Below are positions 31,825 to 40,411 of a stretch of 64,000 nt of DNA, in pieces. The translations under genes and the position numbers were made by a program. Origin of the DNA: G965279355 sp965279355 (GTDB lineage Bacteria; Pseudomonadota; Alphaproteobacteria; CACIAM-22H2); NCBI GenBank assembly GCA_965279355.1, contig OZ257155.1:2542001-2606000 (forward strand), read 5' to 3'. Numbering within the stretch: the first letter of the stretch is position 1; the number at the start of each line of letters is the position of its first letter. The notes under the pieces were generated by a model, which searched no databases, was not told the origin of the DNA, and saw nothing but the letters and a program-made list of their open reading frames with translations.

Positions 31825-31997
31825 TCTCTCTTGCCGTCGTCGTTGACCCGCTCGTCGAGCGAGGCCGCCGCTTCAGGAAGAAACCGGGAGCGGCAGGAAG
31901 GACACTGCAGCTTGATACCGGAATGACGCATCTCATCATAGTTGCAATAGAACTTGCCGTGGCATGAGGGGCATTCGACCCAGAAGACGCGCTCCAT
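31821..31997 (-). CDS. Small zinc-ribbon protein next to UbiD (58 residues)
   Basis: This 58-residue reading frame is easily missed. It starts with ATG at 31997 and ends by a four-base overlap with the GntR gene. It reads MERVFWVECPSC near the start and LQCPSCRSRFLP later, giving two C-P-S-C knuckles with a tyrosine-rich spacer (FYCNYDEMRH). It lies five bases after the UbiD-family decarboxylase. Several UbiD-type (hydroxyarylic acid) decarboxylases have a small zinc-binding partner (VdcD/BsdD type), so this may be the decarboxylase accessory subunit. The sequence itself is not close to those families, so the role is inferred from position and zinc knuckles. Confidence 0.65.
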   Translation of the reverse strand: MERVFWVECPSCHGKFYCNYDEMRHSGIKLQCPSCRSRFLPEAAASLDERVNDDGKRE

Positions 31998-32002
31998 GAT
32001 CC

Positions 32003-33439
32003 CTACTCCGCACCGATCGCCGATTTGGCCGGCAGAAAATCAGCCAGACGGATGCGCTCCATGACTTCAGGTGGAATCTCGGATTTCAGCCCGAACGCGA
32101 CATCGTGCGGGCGGGTCGCATCGATCACCACCTTATCGCCCCAGTTGGTCGTCGCAAAGCCACTGCGCGGCCCGGCATGCACGACGCTACGGTCAGCCGG
32201 CCAGTTGCCGCGGGTATGCAGGCCCTTGGCGAAGTTCGTATAGGTATGCATCGCCCAGATGACCTGCTTCTCGTCGAAGACATCGATATCGTCATCGACG
32301 ACCACGACGCATTGAAGGACGAAGAATGTCTCCAGGGCGCGGCGGCCGAGTTCCAACACCTGCGCCTTGTCGGCACCCTTCAGCGACACATAGATGGCGT
32401 ACACGCCGCAGCTCGAGTCGGGACAGTGAATGGCCTGGAGGTTGGGGAATTCCGGCCGCAGGACATTTTCGAGCGAGCCTTCCTTGACGATGGCGCCGAG
32501 CGGGAAGCTGTCCTTAAAGCCAGAGAAGATGTCCTGCATGATCGGCTTGTTGCGAAACGTGATTGCCTTTACGTCGAAGACAGGGCGCAGGCACTGCGCC
32601 TGATAGAGCCGCGCCACTTCGCCGAACGGATCGCACACATCCTTGCGGCCGGGCGGGATTTCGCCTTCGATGATGATCTCGGCGTCCGCCGGCACCATGA
32701 ACGCATCGCCCCACGTCACTGAAGGCGCCAGCCGCAACGGCTCGTCGAGAAACGAGCCCAGCGTTTCGTAATCGTTCGCGCCCCACGGATTGCGCGCCAG
32801 GCTGCCCAGGAAGAAGGCCGGATGATGACCCAGCACGTTGATGATGCGCGCCGGTTCGCCGCGCTGCTCGGCTTCGCGCGAGATCCGGCTCATGTCGCGC
32901 GTGTGCAGACTGACCACCATCTCATGCGGGGTCCACTTGTAGAATGTCTTGGCAAACGAGACGTTGTAGAAGCCTTCCTGCGCCCGCATGACATGGGCCA
33001 TCGTCAGGGTCGGCCCCATGTCCATGGCGAAATGCTTGACGATCGGCAGGCGGCCGACATCCGCATCCTTACCCGTCCAGACATTCTCGTGAACCGGCGC
33101 CTTGCCCGGCGCGACGACCGTCGGCTCGATCTTGCCCAGCGCCTTGCGGCCAAACGCCTGACTCACGGGATAGTTCGGCTGCGCCGGATCGACGCCAAGG
33201 GCGACTGCGCAACGCTCCCGCGTCGCATAGACGTTGGAGATCAGGGAGAACGGGCTCTCGCCCTCGTACATATCCGACGGGTTCCGGAACCAGGTCAGCG
33301 GATACTGATGACGGTCCTCCAGCTGCTTGAGCAGCGCCGTGACCTCGAACTCGTGCGGCCGCACCCGGCGCTCGATCTCGACGATATCGCCGGTCTTCTG
33401 CCGGACCTGATCGAGAAAACGTCTGAGGTCGTTGGCCAC
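32003..33439 (-). CDS. UbiD-family (prenyl-FMN-dependent) decarboxylase
   Basis: This 478-residue enzyme starts with GTG at 33439 after a GGGAGG site. Typical UbiD stretches are RRFLDQVRQKTGDIVEIER at the start, WGDAFMVPADAEIIIEGEIP in the middle, and GRKDVCDPFGEVARLY. The latter is the region that holds the cofactor and the active-site Arg/Glu network. UbiD enzymes add or remove CO2 from aromatic or unsaturated acids using prenylated FMN supplied by a UbiX-type partner, which is absent from the window. It sits between the permease gene and its zinc-ribbon partner in the 15-gene operon, so a decarboxylation step before ring cleavage is plausible. Confidence 0.88.
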   Translation of the reverse strand: MANDLRRFLDQVRQKTGDIVEIERRVRPHEFEVTALLKQLEDRHQYPLTWFRNPSDMYEGESPFSLISNVYATRERCAVALGVDPAQPNYPVSQAFGRKALGKIEPTVVAPGKAPVHENVWTGKDADVGRLPIVKHFAMDMGPTLTMAHVMRAQEGFYNVSFAKTFYKWTPHEMVVSLHTRDMSRISREAEQRGEPARIINVLGHHPAFFLGSLARNPWGANDYETLGSFLDEPLRLAPSVTWGDAFMVPADAEIIIEGEIPPGRKDVCDPFGEVARLYQAQCLRPVFDVKAITFRNKPIMQDIFSGFKDSFPLGAIVKEGSLENVLRPEFPNLQAIHCPDSSCGVYAIYVSLKGADKAQVLELGRRALETFFVLQCVVVVDDDIDVFDEKQVIWAMHTYTNFAKGLHTRGNWPADRSVVHAGPRSGFATTNWGDKVVIDATRPHDVAFGLKSEIPPEVMERIRLADFLPAKSAIGAE

Positions 33440-33495
33440 CGGCTATCCTCCCGCCGGTGTCTGCGCCAGACCCGGCCCTGCCGCAGAGATCGCGC

Positions 33496-34269
33496 TCACC
33501 GATGTTTCCAGGGGATCAGGCGGCGCTCGATCCAGTCGAGCAGCGCTGCCGATGCGAAGCCCAGGATGGCTGACACAAACAGGCCCACATACATCTTCTC
33601 AACTTCGAAGACCTGCCAGCTGGTCCAGATCAGGTAGCCAATGCCGCTTTTCGAGGCGAGCGATTCGGCGGTCACGATGACGATGAGCGAAACACCCATG
33701 CTCACCTTCATCCCCGTCATGATCGACGGCAGGGCGCCCGGGAGCGCCACGTCGGTGAACATCATCCATCGGCCGGCGCGATAATTGCGGCCGACATCCA
33801 GATAGATATTGTCGATCTGGCGCACGCCGGCAGCCGTGCTGATGATGACCAGATAAACGACAGAGATTGCGATGATGGCGTATTTCGAACCCTCGCCGAG
33901 CCCGAACAGGATGATGACCAGCGGTAACAGGCCGACCTTCGGAATCGGGAAAGTCGCATCGACAAGCGGCTGCAGCGCCGCGGAAACCATCGGAAACAGA
34001 CCGATCGCCAGACCGATCACAATTCCCAGTGCCGTCCCGATAAAGAAGCCCACGAGGATACGGACGACACTCGCAGTCGTGTGACGCCATAGCTCCCCAT
34101 CAACCGCCATGAGCCAGAACTCGGTGAGTATCCGCGTCGGCGACGAGAAGAAGCGCGTATCGATCGCGTTCAGGCCGGCGGCCAGTTCCCAGGCGCCGAG
34201 CAGGATGATCGGCGTCATCACCGAGATCACCCGGTTGATCATGATCTGGCGGGCCGCTAGAGCGATCAT
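33496..34269 (-). CDS. SsuC/TauC-type ABC transporter permease
   Basis: This 257-residue membrane protein has six or so hydrophobic segments. It carries the permease-family EAA loop region (NYRAGRWMMFTDVALPGALPSIMTGMKVS), which docks the ATPase. Its ATG at 34269 overlaps the upstream ATPase stop by four bases, with a GGAGG site. It forms the channel for the 29223 binding protein and the 34266 ATPase. This type imports sulfonates, nitrate or other organic acids; the substrate here is unknown. Confidence 0.87.
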   Translation of the reverse strand: MIALAARQIMINRVISVMTPIILLGAWELAAGLNAIDTRFFSSPTRILTEFWLMAVDGELWRHTTASVVRILVGFFIGTALGIVIGLAIGLFPMVSAALQPLVDATFPIPKVGLLPLVIILFGLGEGSKYAIIAISVVYLVIISTAAGVRQIDNIYLDVGRNYRAGRWMMFTDVALPGALPSIMTGMKVSMGVSLIVIVTAESLASKSGIGYLIWTSWQVFEVEKMYVGLFVSAILGFASAALLDWIERRLIPWKHR

Positions 34270-35090
34270 GGCGTACCTCCTGCCCCTGACGTCTGCGCTA
34301 TCTCGGTCCTGAGCTGGCCCCAGATCCGGGCAAACAGTTCGCCGTAGTGAGGGCTCGTCTTCACGGCGGCAATGTCGCGCGGCCGCGGGAACTTGCCGCG
34401 GATGTCGATCAGGTCCTTGATGCTGCCCGGCCTGGCGCTCATCACCAGGATGCGGTCGGAGAGCGCAATCGCTTCATCGATCGAATGGGTGACGTAAAGG
34501 ACGGTCTTGCCCGAGGCTTCCCAGATGCGCAGCAGCTCGCCCTGCAGCACCAGCTTGGTCTGCTCGTCGAGCGCCGCGAACGGCTCATCCATCAGCAGAA
34601 TCTCGGGGTCGTTGGCAAACGCGCGCGCCAGCGCCACGCGCTGCTTCATGCCGCCCGACAGTTGATGCGGCAGCGCGTCCTCGAAGCCTTTCAGCCCGGC
34701 CCGCTCGAGGATCGGCTGCACCATGTCATAACGCTTGCGGCGGCCGATGCCGCGCGCCTTCAAACCGAACGCAGCATTGTCGCGCACCGTCATCCACGGG
34801 AAGATCGATTCCTGCTGGAACACCATCGAATTTTCCGGGCTCGGCGAAACCAGCGCCTTGTCGCGGCTGACCTCAACGGTCCCCCCGGTCGGTACCTCCA
34901 GCCCCGCGACGATGCGGAGCATGGTTGTCTTGCCGCAGCCCGACGGGCCGACGATCGCCAGGAACTCGCCGGCTTGAATATCGAGATCGACACCGGCCAG
35001 CGCATCGAAGGTCCGGTCGCGCAGCGTGAACTGCCGGCGCAGGTCACGGATCCGGACCTTGGCCGGGGTTGCGGGCGAGTCCGCGTACAT
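34266..35090 (-). CDS. SsuB/TauB-type ABC transporter ATPase
   Basis: This ATPase has about 274 residues. Walker A GPSGCGKT is at residues 48-55, signature LSGGMKQRVALARA, Walker B ILLMDEPFAALDE. The ATG at 35090 overlaps the dioxygenase stop as TGATG; a further ATG at 35105 lies inside the dioxygenase gene and is less likely. It powers the permease encoded immediately downstream. Confidence 0.87.
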   Translation of the reverse strand: MYADSPATPAKVRIRDLRRQFTLRDRTFDALAGVDLDIQAGEFLAIVGPSGCGKTTMLRIVAGLEVPTGGTVEVSRDKALVSPSPENSMVFQQESIFPWMTVRDNAAFGLKARGIGRRKRYDMVQPILERAGLKGFEDALPHQLSGGMKQRVALARAFANDPEILLMDEPFAALDEQTKLVLQGELLRIWEASGKTVLYVTHSIDEAIALSDRILVMSARPGSIKDLIDIRGKFPRPRDIAAVKTSPHYGELFARIWGQLRTEIAQTSGAGGTP

Positions 35091-36028
35091 CAGCTTGTTT
35101 TCCATGACGCGAAGCCGACGCCGGTGATGATGTGGTGTACCGGCATGTAATCGATGATGGTCGCCTTATGCGATCCCATCGCACCGCCGACCACCAGCCA
35201 GTTGCGGATTTCACCCGTGCCGCCGTGGAACGTGTCGGACTCGAACGTGAACAGGCTTTCCAGCCGCTCGGGCTCCCCTTCGGCGAAGGCGTTGAGGACG
35301 GAGCGGTCAAGCGGCTCATCGATCCAGCCCGCCCGAGGCCCGCGCGGGTCGTGCGACAGGCCACCGGTGCCGAAGATGGCGATGCGCTTGTCGGATTTGG
35401 CGCAGATTTCGGTGAGCGCCCGGCCCAGCGCCAGGCAACGGCGCGCTGTCGGCATCGGGTCGTAGTAGCAATTCAGCCAGATCAGCACCGCCGGGATGTC
35501 GAGATTCGGCATGATCTTTGGGGCTGTACGGGTGAACCCGTGGCCCATGCCGCGATCGACCTTGCCGATCGAGCGCGTCTCCTTCGTGCGGGTCAGCGCC
35601 AGATCGAAATCACGCTGCATCAGCCCCTTGGCGATGGTCTGCGAGAGTCCTGTGTCGCAGTTGATATTGATACGCGGCGATGTCGCCGGGTCCTGCGTCG
35701 GAGACTTCAGGGTCAGCACGCCGGTGCCGATCTCGCCGAGGAACATCGCCAGCGTCGGCTGGCACATATGTTCGTCGTACATCTCGCTATGGTCGTCGGT
35801 GACCATGATAAGCGCGTCGGGCTTGTAGGCTTCAAGCTCGCGCCGCAGCGTGTCGAAACCGGCCTCGATCCGGTCGGCATAGGCGCGCCGCACTTCGGCC
35901 GTCTCTTTAGCCGCCGCCAGCGGCTGCGGCACATCGCCGACCGCCATCTTGTAGCGGGTCTCCCACTCTTCCGGCTCGACGAACACGTTCGGCGCGTGCG
36001 AGGCAGCTAGTCCAAGTCCTATCGGCAC
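35090..36028 (-). CDS. LigB-type class III extradiol ring-cleavage dioxygenase
   Basis: This 312-residue enzyme uses the GTG at 36028, which has an AAGGAG site eight to nine bases upstream; the upstream frame to 36070 lies inside the RidA gene. All iron and catalytic residues of LigB are visible: SHAPN (H, iron), TDDHSEMY (H, iron), GTGEIRNW (E, iron) and TGGLSHDPRGPRAGW (catalytic H). It should cleave the ring next to a diol or aminophenol using molecular oxygen. No separate small LigA-type subunit is present. It is likely the ring-opening step of the operon. Aminophenol-type substrates are possible because a RidA gene lies immediately upstream. Confidence 0.87.
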   Translation of the reverse strand: MPIGLGLAASHAPNVFVEPEEWETRYKMAVGDVPQPLAAAKETAEVRRAYADRIEAGFDTLRRELEAYKPDALIMVTDDHSEMYDEHMCQPTLAMFLGEIGTGVLTLKSPTQDPATSPRININCDTGLSQTIAKGLMQRDFDLALTRTKETRSIGKVDRGMGHGFTRTAPKIMPNLDIPAVLIWLNCYYDPMPTARRCLALGRALTEICAKSDKRIAIFGTGGLSHDPRGPRAGWIDEPLDRSVLNAFAEGEPERLESLFTFESDTFHGGTGEIRNWLVVGGAMGSHKATIIDYMPVHHIITGVGFASWKTS

Positions 36029-36053
36029 GACTCTTTCTCCTTCACGCGCGGCG

Positions 36054-36449
36054 CTACGGGGCGAGGGCAATCACGTCGAGGGCGTAGTGTGCCTTGCCCC
36101 CGGGTGCGGCGTTGGCGTCGGCAACACCGATGACGATGCGGGCGGGCGGGTCCTGCGGATAGAACTCCATCCACGCCTTGTGGAATTCCTTCCGACGTTC
36201 GAGGTCGTGCATATAGACAGTGACCTTCACGACATGAGCGAGCGTGGCGTTGGAGCCCCTGAGCACGGCCTCGGTATTCCGCAGAGCCTGCCGTGCCTGT
36301 TCCAGCGGTTCCTCGACCATGCTGTTGGTCTTCGGATCGCGCCCGCGAATGGCGGAGAGAAAGAGGAAGCCGCCCGCCTTCACGCCGGGTACCATCCCCT
36401 CCATGCGCTCCGGCGCATCCGGCGCCTGTGGCATCGATGACCGTTGCAC
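36054..36449 (-). CDS. RidA-family enamine/imine deaminase
   Basis: This 131-residue protein (GTG at 36449, GGAGA site) matches the RidA/YjgF family. The reactive-intermediate Arg is expected in PPARIVIGVAD, near residue 103. RidA proteins hydrolyse enamines and imines, and some (2-aminomuconate deaminases) work in aminophenol or nitrobenzoate degradation. Lying directly upstream of the LigB dioxygenase, it may deaminate the ring-opened product. That would suggest a nitrogen-bearing substrate, though RidA also has housekeeping roles. Confidence in the family is high, in the reaction low. Confidence 0.85.
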   Translation of the reverse strand: MQRSSMPQAPDAPERMEGMVPGVKAGGFLFLSAIRGRDPKTNSMVEEPLEQARQALRNTEAVLRGSNATLAHVVKVTVYMHDLERRKEFHKAWMEFYPQDPPARIVIGVADANAAPGGKAHYALDVIALAP

Positions 36450-36461
36450 GGGCGTTCTCCG

Positions 36462-37325
36462 TCAGCCGAGGACGAACTTGCGGACGATGTCGGCGCATTC
36501 CTTCGGCTTGTCGGTCTGCACCTGATGGCCCGCACCTGGCACCCAGACGAATTTGCAGTCCGGCAAAGCCTTCTCGATCTGCTTGCCGGTTTCGGGAAGC
36601 GCGAAGGTATCCGCGTCGCCCCACAGGAACATTGTCGGGATTGTCCGCGTCAGCAGCGGTAGGCTTTCGCGCAGGTCGAGCTGACTGGCAAGAAGCGGAT
36701 TCTCCTTCAGTCCCCCGGTCTTCTTGACGAAGTTGTCCATCGCCTCCTTGGCGCCGGGCCGCGTGGCTGATGCCTGGCGGCGGTCGATCAGCGCGTCGCT
36801 GATCTTCGCCTTATCGATGATCAGTGCTTCGAGCAGCCCGCGCATGCCCTCGCGTGTGCCGTCATAGCCCATCAGCGCCTTCATCGCCGGCGTTGGCGCC
36901 TGCTTGATACCCAGGCCTTCGGCGATGGTCAGCGAACCGACGCAGATCAGCTTCGATACGCGCTCCGGATGCAACATCGCGTAACGCGCCGCCGCCCAGG
37001 CGCCCTGTGAGTTGCCGGTGAGCACGAATTTCTCGATACCCAGCGTATCGACGAAATCCTCAAGATGCGTGACGCGGTTGATCAGACCCTGCGGGACAGG
37101 CGCATGTGCATCGGTGAGGCCGTAGCCACCGACGGAATCCGGCGCAATCACCCAGAAATCGTCCGCGAGATGCGGCATCATCAGGCCCATGCCGGATTCA
37201 CCCGACGATCCGGCGCCACCCCCATGCAGCGCGATCACCACCGGGCCGGTATTGCCGCATTCCGTGTAGTGGGTCTTCACGCCGTTCGCGACAACCCACC
37301 GCGACCTCAGTCCATCCTTTGCCAT
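36462..37325 (-). CDS. Alpha/beta-hydrolase resembling meta-cleavage product hydrolases
   Basis: This 287-residue hydrolase has HGGGAGSSGESG near residue 34, a meta-cleavage-hydrolase-like oxyanion loop. The nucleophile elbow is G-N-S106-Q-G, the acid Asp is in FLWGDADTFALP and the base His is in PGAGHQVQTD. Such enzymes split the C-C bond of the ring-opened acid. Downstream, the hydratase-like enzyme would finish the route. It sits 12 bases before the RidA gene in the operon. Confidence 0.83.
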   Translation of the reverse strand: MAKDGLRSRWVVANGVKTHYTECGNTGPVVIALHGGGAGSSGESGMGLMMPHLADDFWVIAPDSVGGYGLTDAHAPVPQGLINRVTHLEDFVDTLGIEKFVLTGNSQGAWAAARYAMLHPERVSKLICVGSLTIAEGLGIKQAPTPAMKALMGYDGTREGMRGLLEALIIDKAKISDALIDRRQASATRPGAKEAMDNFVKKTGGLKENPLLASQLDLRESLPLLTRTIPTMFLWGDADTFALPETGKQIEKALPDCKFVWVPGAGHQVQTDKPKECADIVRKFVLG

Positions 37326-37368
37326 GTTCTCGTCTCCTCCGGGTTTTTTCGTTTGTTCGCGCTACGAT

Positions 37369-38175
37369 TTAAGCAGCAGACACAGGCTTCGGTTTTAAAT
37401 AGCCGCCCAGAAACTCCAGCGTCCGCTTCCAGCTCTCTTCGGAGGCCTGGGCGTGATAGTTCGGATGCGTGTCGTCGTGATAGGCGTGATCGGCGCCACC
37501 GTAGATGTGGAACTGCACCGGCTGCGCCGACTTCTTTAGCGCCTCGACCATGCGCTTGCCCTCGTCAAGCGCGACGGCATGATCGTTGTCGCCGTGATGG
37601 ATGAGGATCGGGCATTGCAGCTTGTGACCGCTGGCTGCCCGGTCCAGGAGCTTGCCGTCGCGACGCGCTTCAGGCGCCACCGTCGGTGCGCCGTAGAACA
37701 CGGCCGCGGCTTTTATGTTCCGGCTCTGGCCGCACAGCCAAGCATAAGCGCTGCCACCACCCGAGCAGTAGCCGATGCAGCCGATGCGGTCTGCATCGAC
37801 CGCCGGCAGCGCCGCCAGATAATCCGCCGCCGCCTGCAGATCCGGCACGAACTGTTCGTCCTGGTTCTCCAGGCTCGCCTTGTTCCGCCGTTCCTCGTGA
37901 TTCTTGAAGTCTCGCGGCGAGATGCCGCCGATGCGGGCATAAGGATCGACGGTCAAGGCGGCATAGCCGGCCTTCGCCAGCCGGCGCGTTACATCCTGAC
38001 GATGCTCGATGACACCAAGATTTTCCGGCGACATGACGATGGCCGGCAGGTTCGTGCCGCCTTTCGGCTTGGCGAAGTAGCCGCGGATGACGTCGCGACC
38101 GCTCTTGAACTCGACCCAGCCGCAGTCGAGATCGCGTTCCCAGCGCGGCGGCAACGGAAGAATATGCTCGGGCAT
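37369..38175 (-). CDS. Dienelactone-hydrolase-family protein
   Basis: This 268-residue protein has the dienelactone hydrolase nucleophile Cys in G-Y-C137-S-G-G-G, near the middle, with the acid Asp in HHGDNDHAVAL and the His in GADHAYHDD. Dienelactone hydrolases open enol lactones in chlorocatechol and related routes; other members act as esterases or C-C hydrolases. The segment PENLGVIEHRQDVTRRLAKAG is typical of the family. It sits between hydantoinase B and the other hydrolase. The substrate is open. Confidence 0.85.
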   Translation of the reverse strand: MPEHILPLPPRWERDLDCGWVEFKSGRDVIRGYFAKPKGGTNLPAIVMSPENLGVIEHRQDVTRRLAKAGYAALTVDPYARIGGISPRDFKNHEERRNKASLENQDEQFVPDLQAAADYLAALPAVDADRIGCIGYCSGGGSAYAWLCGQSRNIKAAAVFYGAPTVAPEARRDGKLLDRAASGHKLQCPILIHHGDNDHAVALDEGKRMVEALKKSAQPVQFHIYGGADHAYHDDTHPNYHAQASEESWKRTLEFLGGYLKPKPVSAA

Positions 38176-38186
38176 GACAGGCCTCT

Positions 38187-40403
38187 TCAGCTCTTGAGCT
38201 CGATATCGAACAGCGGACCGTCGCTCTTCAGCTTGATTTCGACATCAAGCAGGCGGGCGCAGCTTGGGCAGACGTAACGCGTCGCTTCTAGCTCGGCATG
38301 CAGGCTGATGCGGGGGCCAAGCTGTTCGGCGGTGGTCGGCGACTGACGCGCATAGGGCTTCCAGTTTTCCTCGGCCGGGCCAACGCAGCAGCCGCAGCCG
38401 CAGCGAAACCAGCTTCGGCCATTGATTCGCTGCACCGACGCGGCATCGCCGGCCAAGGCCAAAACCTCACCCTTCGCGTCGTTCGCCGGCGCGCCGCTGA
38501 GTTTCTTCTTTGCCGGCCACGACAGGCGCTCCTTGCGCATCTCAGCGCGACGCGCCTCCGTCGCCTTCTCATCGACTTTGTGATCGGGCGTAATTACGAC
38601 GCCGTAGATCTCGCGCGCCATCGCGATCGACACCGCGCGCAGGCGAACATCCTCACGCAACGCTTCGCTTGGCCGCTCGATCGGATCGCCCCAGCCGGCA
38701 CCCGCCGAGGGGCTGCTTTCGTAGACATCGTCCTTGGTGATGTCGACAGGCCGCAGCACCTTCGCCGGGAAGGTTGGCCGCTCGCCCGGCAGATCGGTGG
38801 TGTCGTACGGGATCTTGCCGGCCTTAATCAGCGCATCGGCACCGGCACCCTTGATGAAACGGCGGCGATTGCACGCGCTGGGATAGCCCCCGAAAAGACC
38901 TGTCGAGGTCGGCGATTCATAACAATGGCAGCCCATGCGCATATGCATCTTTTCGACGTCGTGCAGTACGTACCCGACACCCATGCTCGCACCGCCGCGA
39001 CTGCGGCCCGGCCCGGCCGTATCGGGCAGGAACTTGCGATAGAGATAGAGGATCGGACCGTTCTGCTCGTTGCTCTCGATATTCTGCAGACGCAGGCGCG
39101 GGATGTGCCGGTGGCCCTGCGGTGACAGACCGTCGCGATGCGCATAGGCGCCACCGCCGACATAGATCAGATCCAGCATATGGCCGTGGAAGTGTTCGCC
39201 ATACTGGTTGTGGCCGAACAGCGCCCAGAAGTCGGGACCGCCATTGGGCGAGGCCTGCGCCTCCCGGATGTACTTCTTGCTGGTCGCAACCAGCTTTGAG
39301 AGCGCGGTCGTCGCCGTATTCTCGACCAGCCACATCGCACCGAGCGGTCCCTGGCTGACCGGCGCCGGGAATTTGGCGGAGACGATCGAGCCGGGGCGTG
39401 CCACGATTTCGATCGGGCGGAATACGCCTTCGTTCCATGGCAGATCATACGCAAGGATGGGCAGGATCGCCGCGCGGACGCCGGCAATCAGGCCGGACGG
39501 CGTGCAGTTCATATACCGTGGTGCCTGATCGGCGGACTCCGAGAAATCGAAAATCAGCCGGTCGCCTTCCTTCTTCAACGCCACATGAATGCGATACAGC
39601 TTGTTGGCGGCACCGTCGTGATCGAGGAAGGTCTGGCCGCGATAGGTGCCATCCGGCAACTCGCGCAGGCGCGCCCGGATGGCGCGCTCCGAGATGTCGA
39701 TGGATTCATCCATCACCGAGAGCACGGTATCGACGCCGTACTGATCAATCGTCTCCTGCAGACGGCGGATCGCCACCTTGTTCGCGGCGAGCATGCCACG
39801 GAAGTCGAGATTCATATGGGTCGGCAGGCGCGACATGCCGATCACCATGTTGAGGATATCCTGGCGCCATTCGCCGTTCTCGACGATACGCACCGGCGGA
39901 ACCAGCACACCTTCCTGGTACACGTCAGTCGCTTCGGGGAACGCGCCGCCGGGCCCCATGCCACCAACGTCGAGCTGGTGGCAGCACACACCGATCCAGC
40001 CGATCCGCTTGCCGTCATGGAAAATCGGCGCGACCAGACCGAAATCGGGCGCGTGCAGCGATCCCTTGTAGGGATGATTGACCAGGAACATGTCACCGGG
40101 GCGGAAGCCGGGGCTTACCTCGCAATCGGCGATGATGTGCTTGACCATCTCCGCCACCGACGCGGCGTGGAACAGCACCGTCTTGCCCATCGTGACGATC
40201 TCGCCGCGGGCGCGGAAGATGCCGGTATTGTAGTCGGTCGCCTCGTTGACCAGTGGCGAACCGGAAATGGCGCTTAGCGTCGCCGCCTGCTCATCGGTAA
40301 TCGAGGTGAGCCGGTGGTGGATGACCTGGAACGTGACTGGGTCGACCTTCTGCCGCTTGTAGTCGTAGACGGCTGCCGACGGGAGGGTTGTACCTTCGGG
40401 CAT
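38187..40403 (-). CDS. hyuB: Hydantoinase/carboxylase B subunit with C-terminal zinc-binding domain
   Basis: This 738-residue protein is of the HyuB type. Residues ~15-600 are the hydantoinase B/oxoprolinase fold (VTFQVIHHRLTSITDEQAAT, GDMFLVNHPYKGSLHAPD, then GQTFLDHDGAANKLYRIH). The C-terminal ~140 residues form a Cys-rich module with RCGCGCC, then YVCPSCARLLDVEIKLK, like the small gamma subunit of acetone/acetophenone carboxylases. So it fuses a normally separate zinc subunit. It pairs with the A subunit (40412), eight bases upstream. The pair either opens a cyclic imide or carboxylates a ketone or phenol with ATP; I favour the carboxylase reading because of the gamma-like module. Confidence 0.82.
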   Translation of the reverse strand: MPEGTTLPSAAVYDYKRQKVDPVTFQVIHHRLTSITDEQAATLSAISGSPLVNEATDYNTGIFRARGEIVTMGKTVLFHAASVAEMVKHIIADCEVSPGFRPGDMFLVNHPYKGSLHAPDFGLVAPIFHDGKRIGWIGVCCHQLDVGGMGPGGAFPEATDVYQEGVLVPPVRIVENGEWRQDILNMVIGMSRLPTHMNLDFRGMLAANKVAIRRLQETIDQYGVDTVLSVMDESIDISERAIRARLRELPDGTYRGQTFLDHDGAANKLYRIHVALKKEGDRLIFDFSESADQAPRYMNCTPSGLIAGVRAAILPILAYDLPWNEGVFRPIEIVARPGSIVSAKFPAPVSQGPLGAMWLVENTATTALSKLVATSKKYIREAQASPNGGPDFWALFGHNQYGEHFHGHMLDLIYVGGGAYAHRDGLSPQGHRHIPRLRLQNIESNEQNGPILYLYRKFLPDTAGPGRSRGGASMGVGYVLHDVEKMHMRMGCHCYESPTSTGLFGGYPSACNRRRFIKGAGADALIKAGKIPYDTTDLPGERPTFPAKVLRPVDITKDDVYESSPSAGAGWGDPIERPSEALREDVRLRAVSIAMAREIYGVVITPDHKVDEKATEARRAEMRKERLSWPAKKKLSGAPANDAKGEVLALAGDAASVQRINGRSWFRCGCGCCVGPAEENWKPYARQSPTTAEQLGPRISLHAELEATRYVCPSCARLLDVEIKLKSDGPLFDIELKS

Positions 40404-40411
40404 GGCGTACC

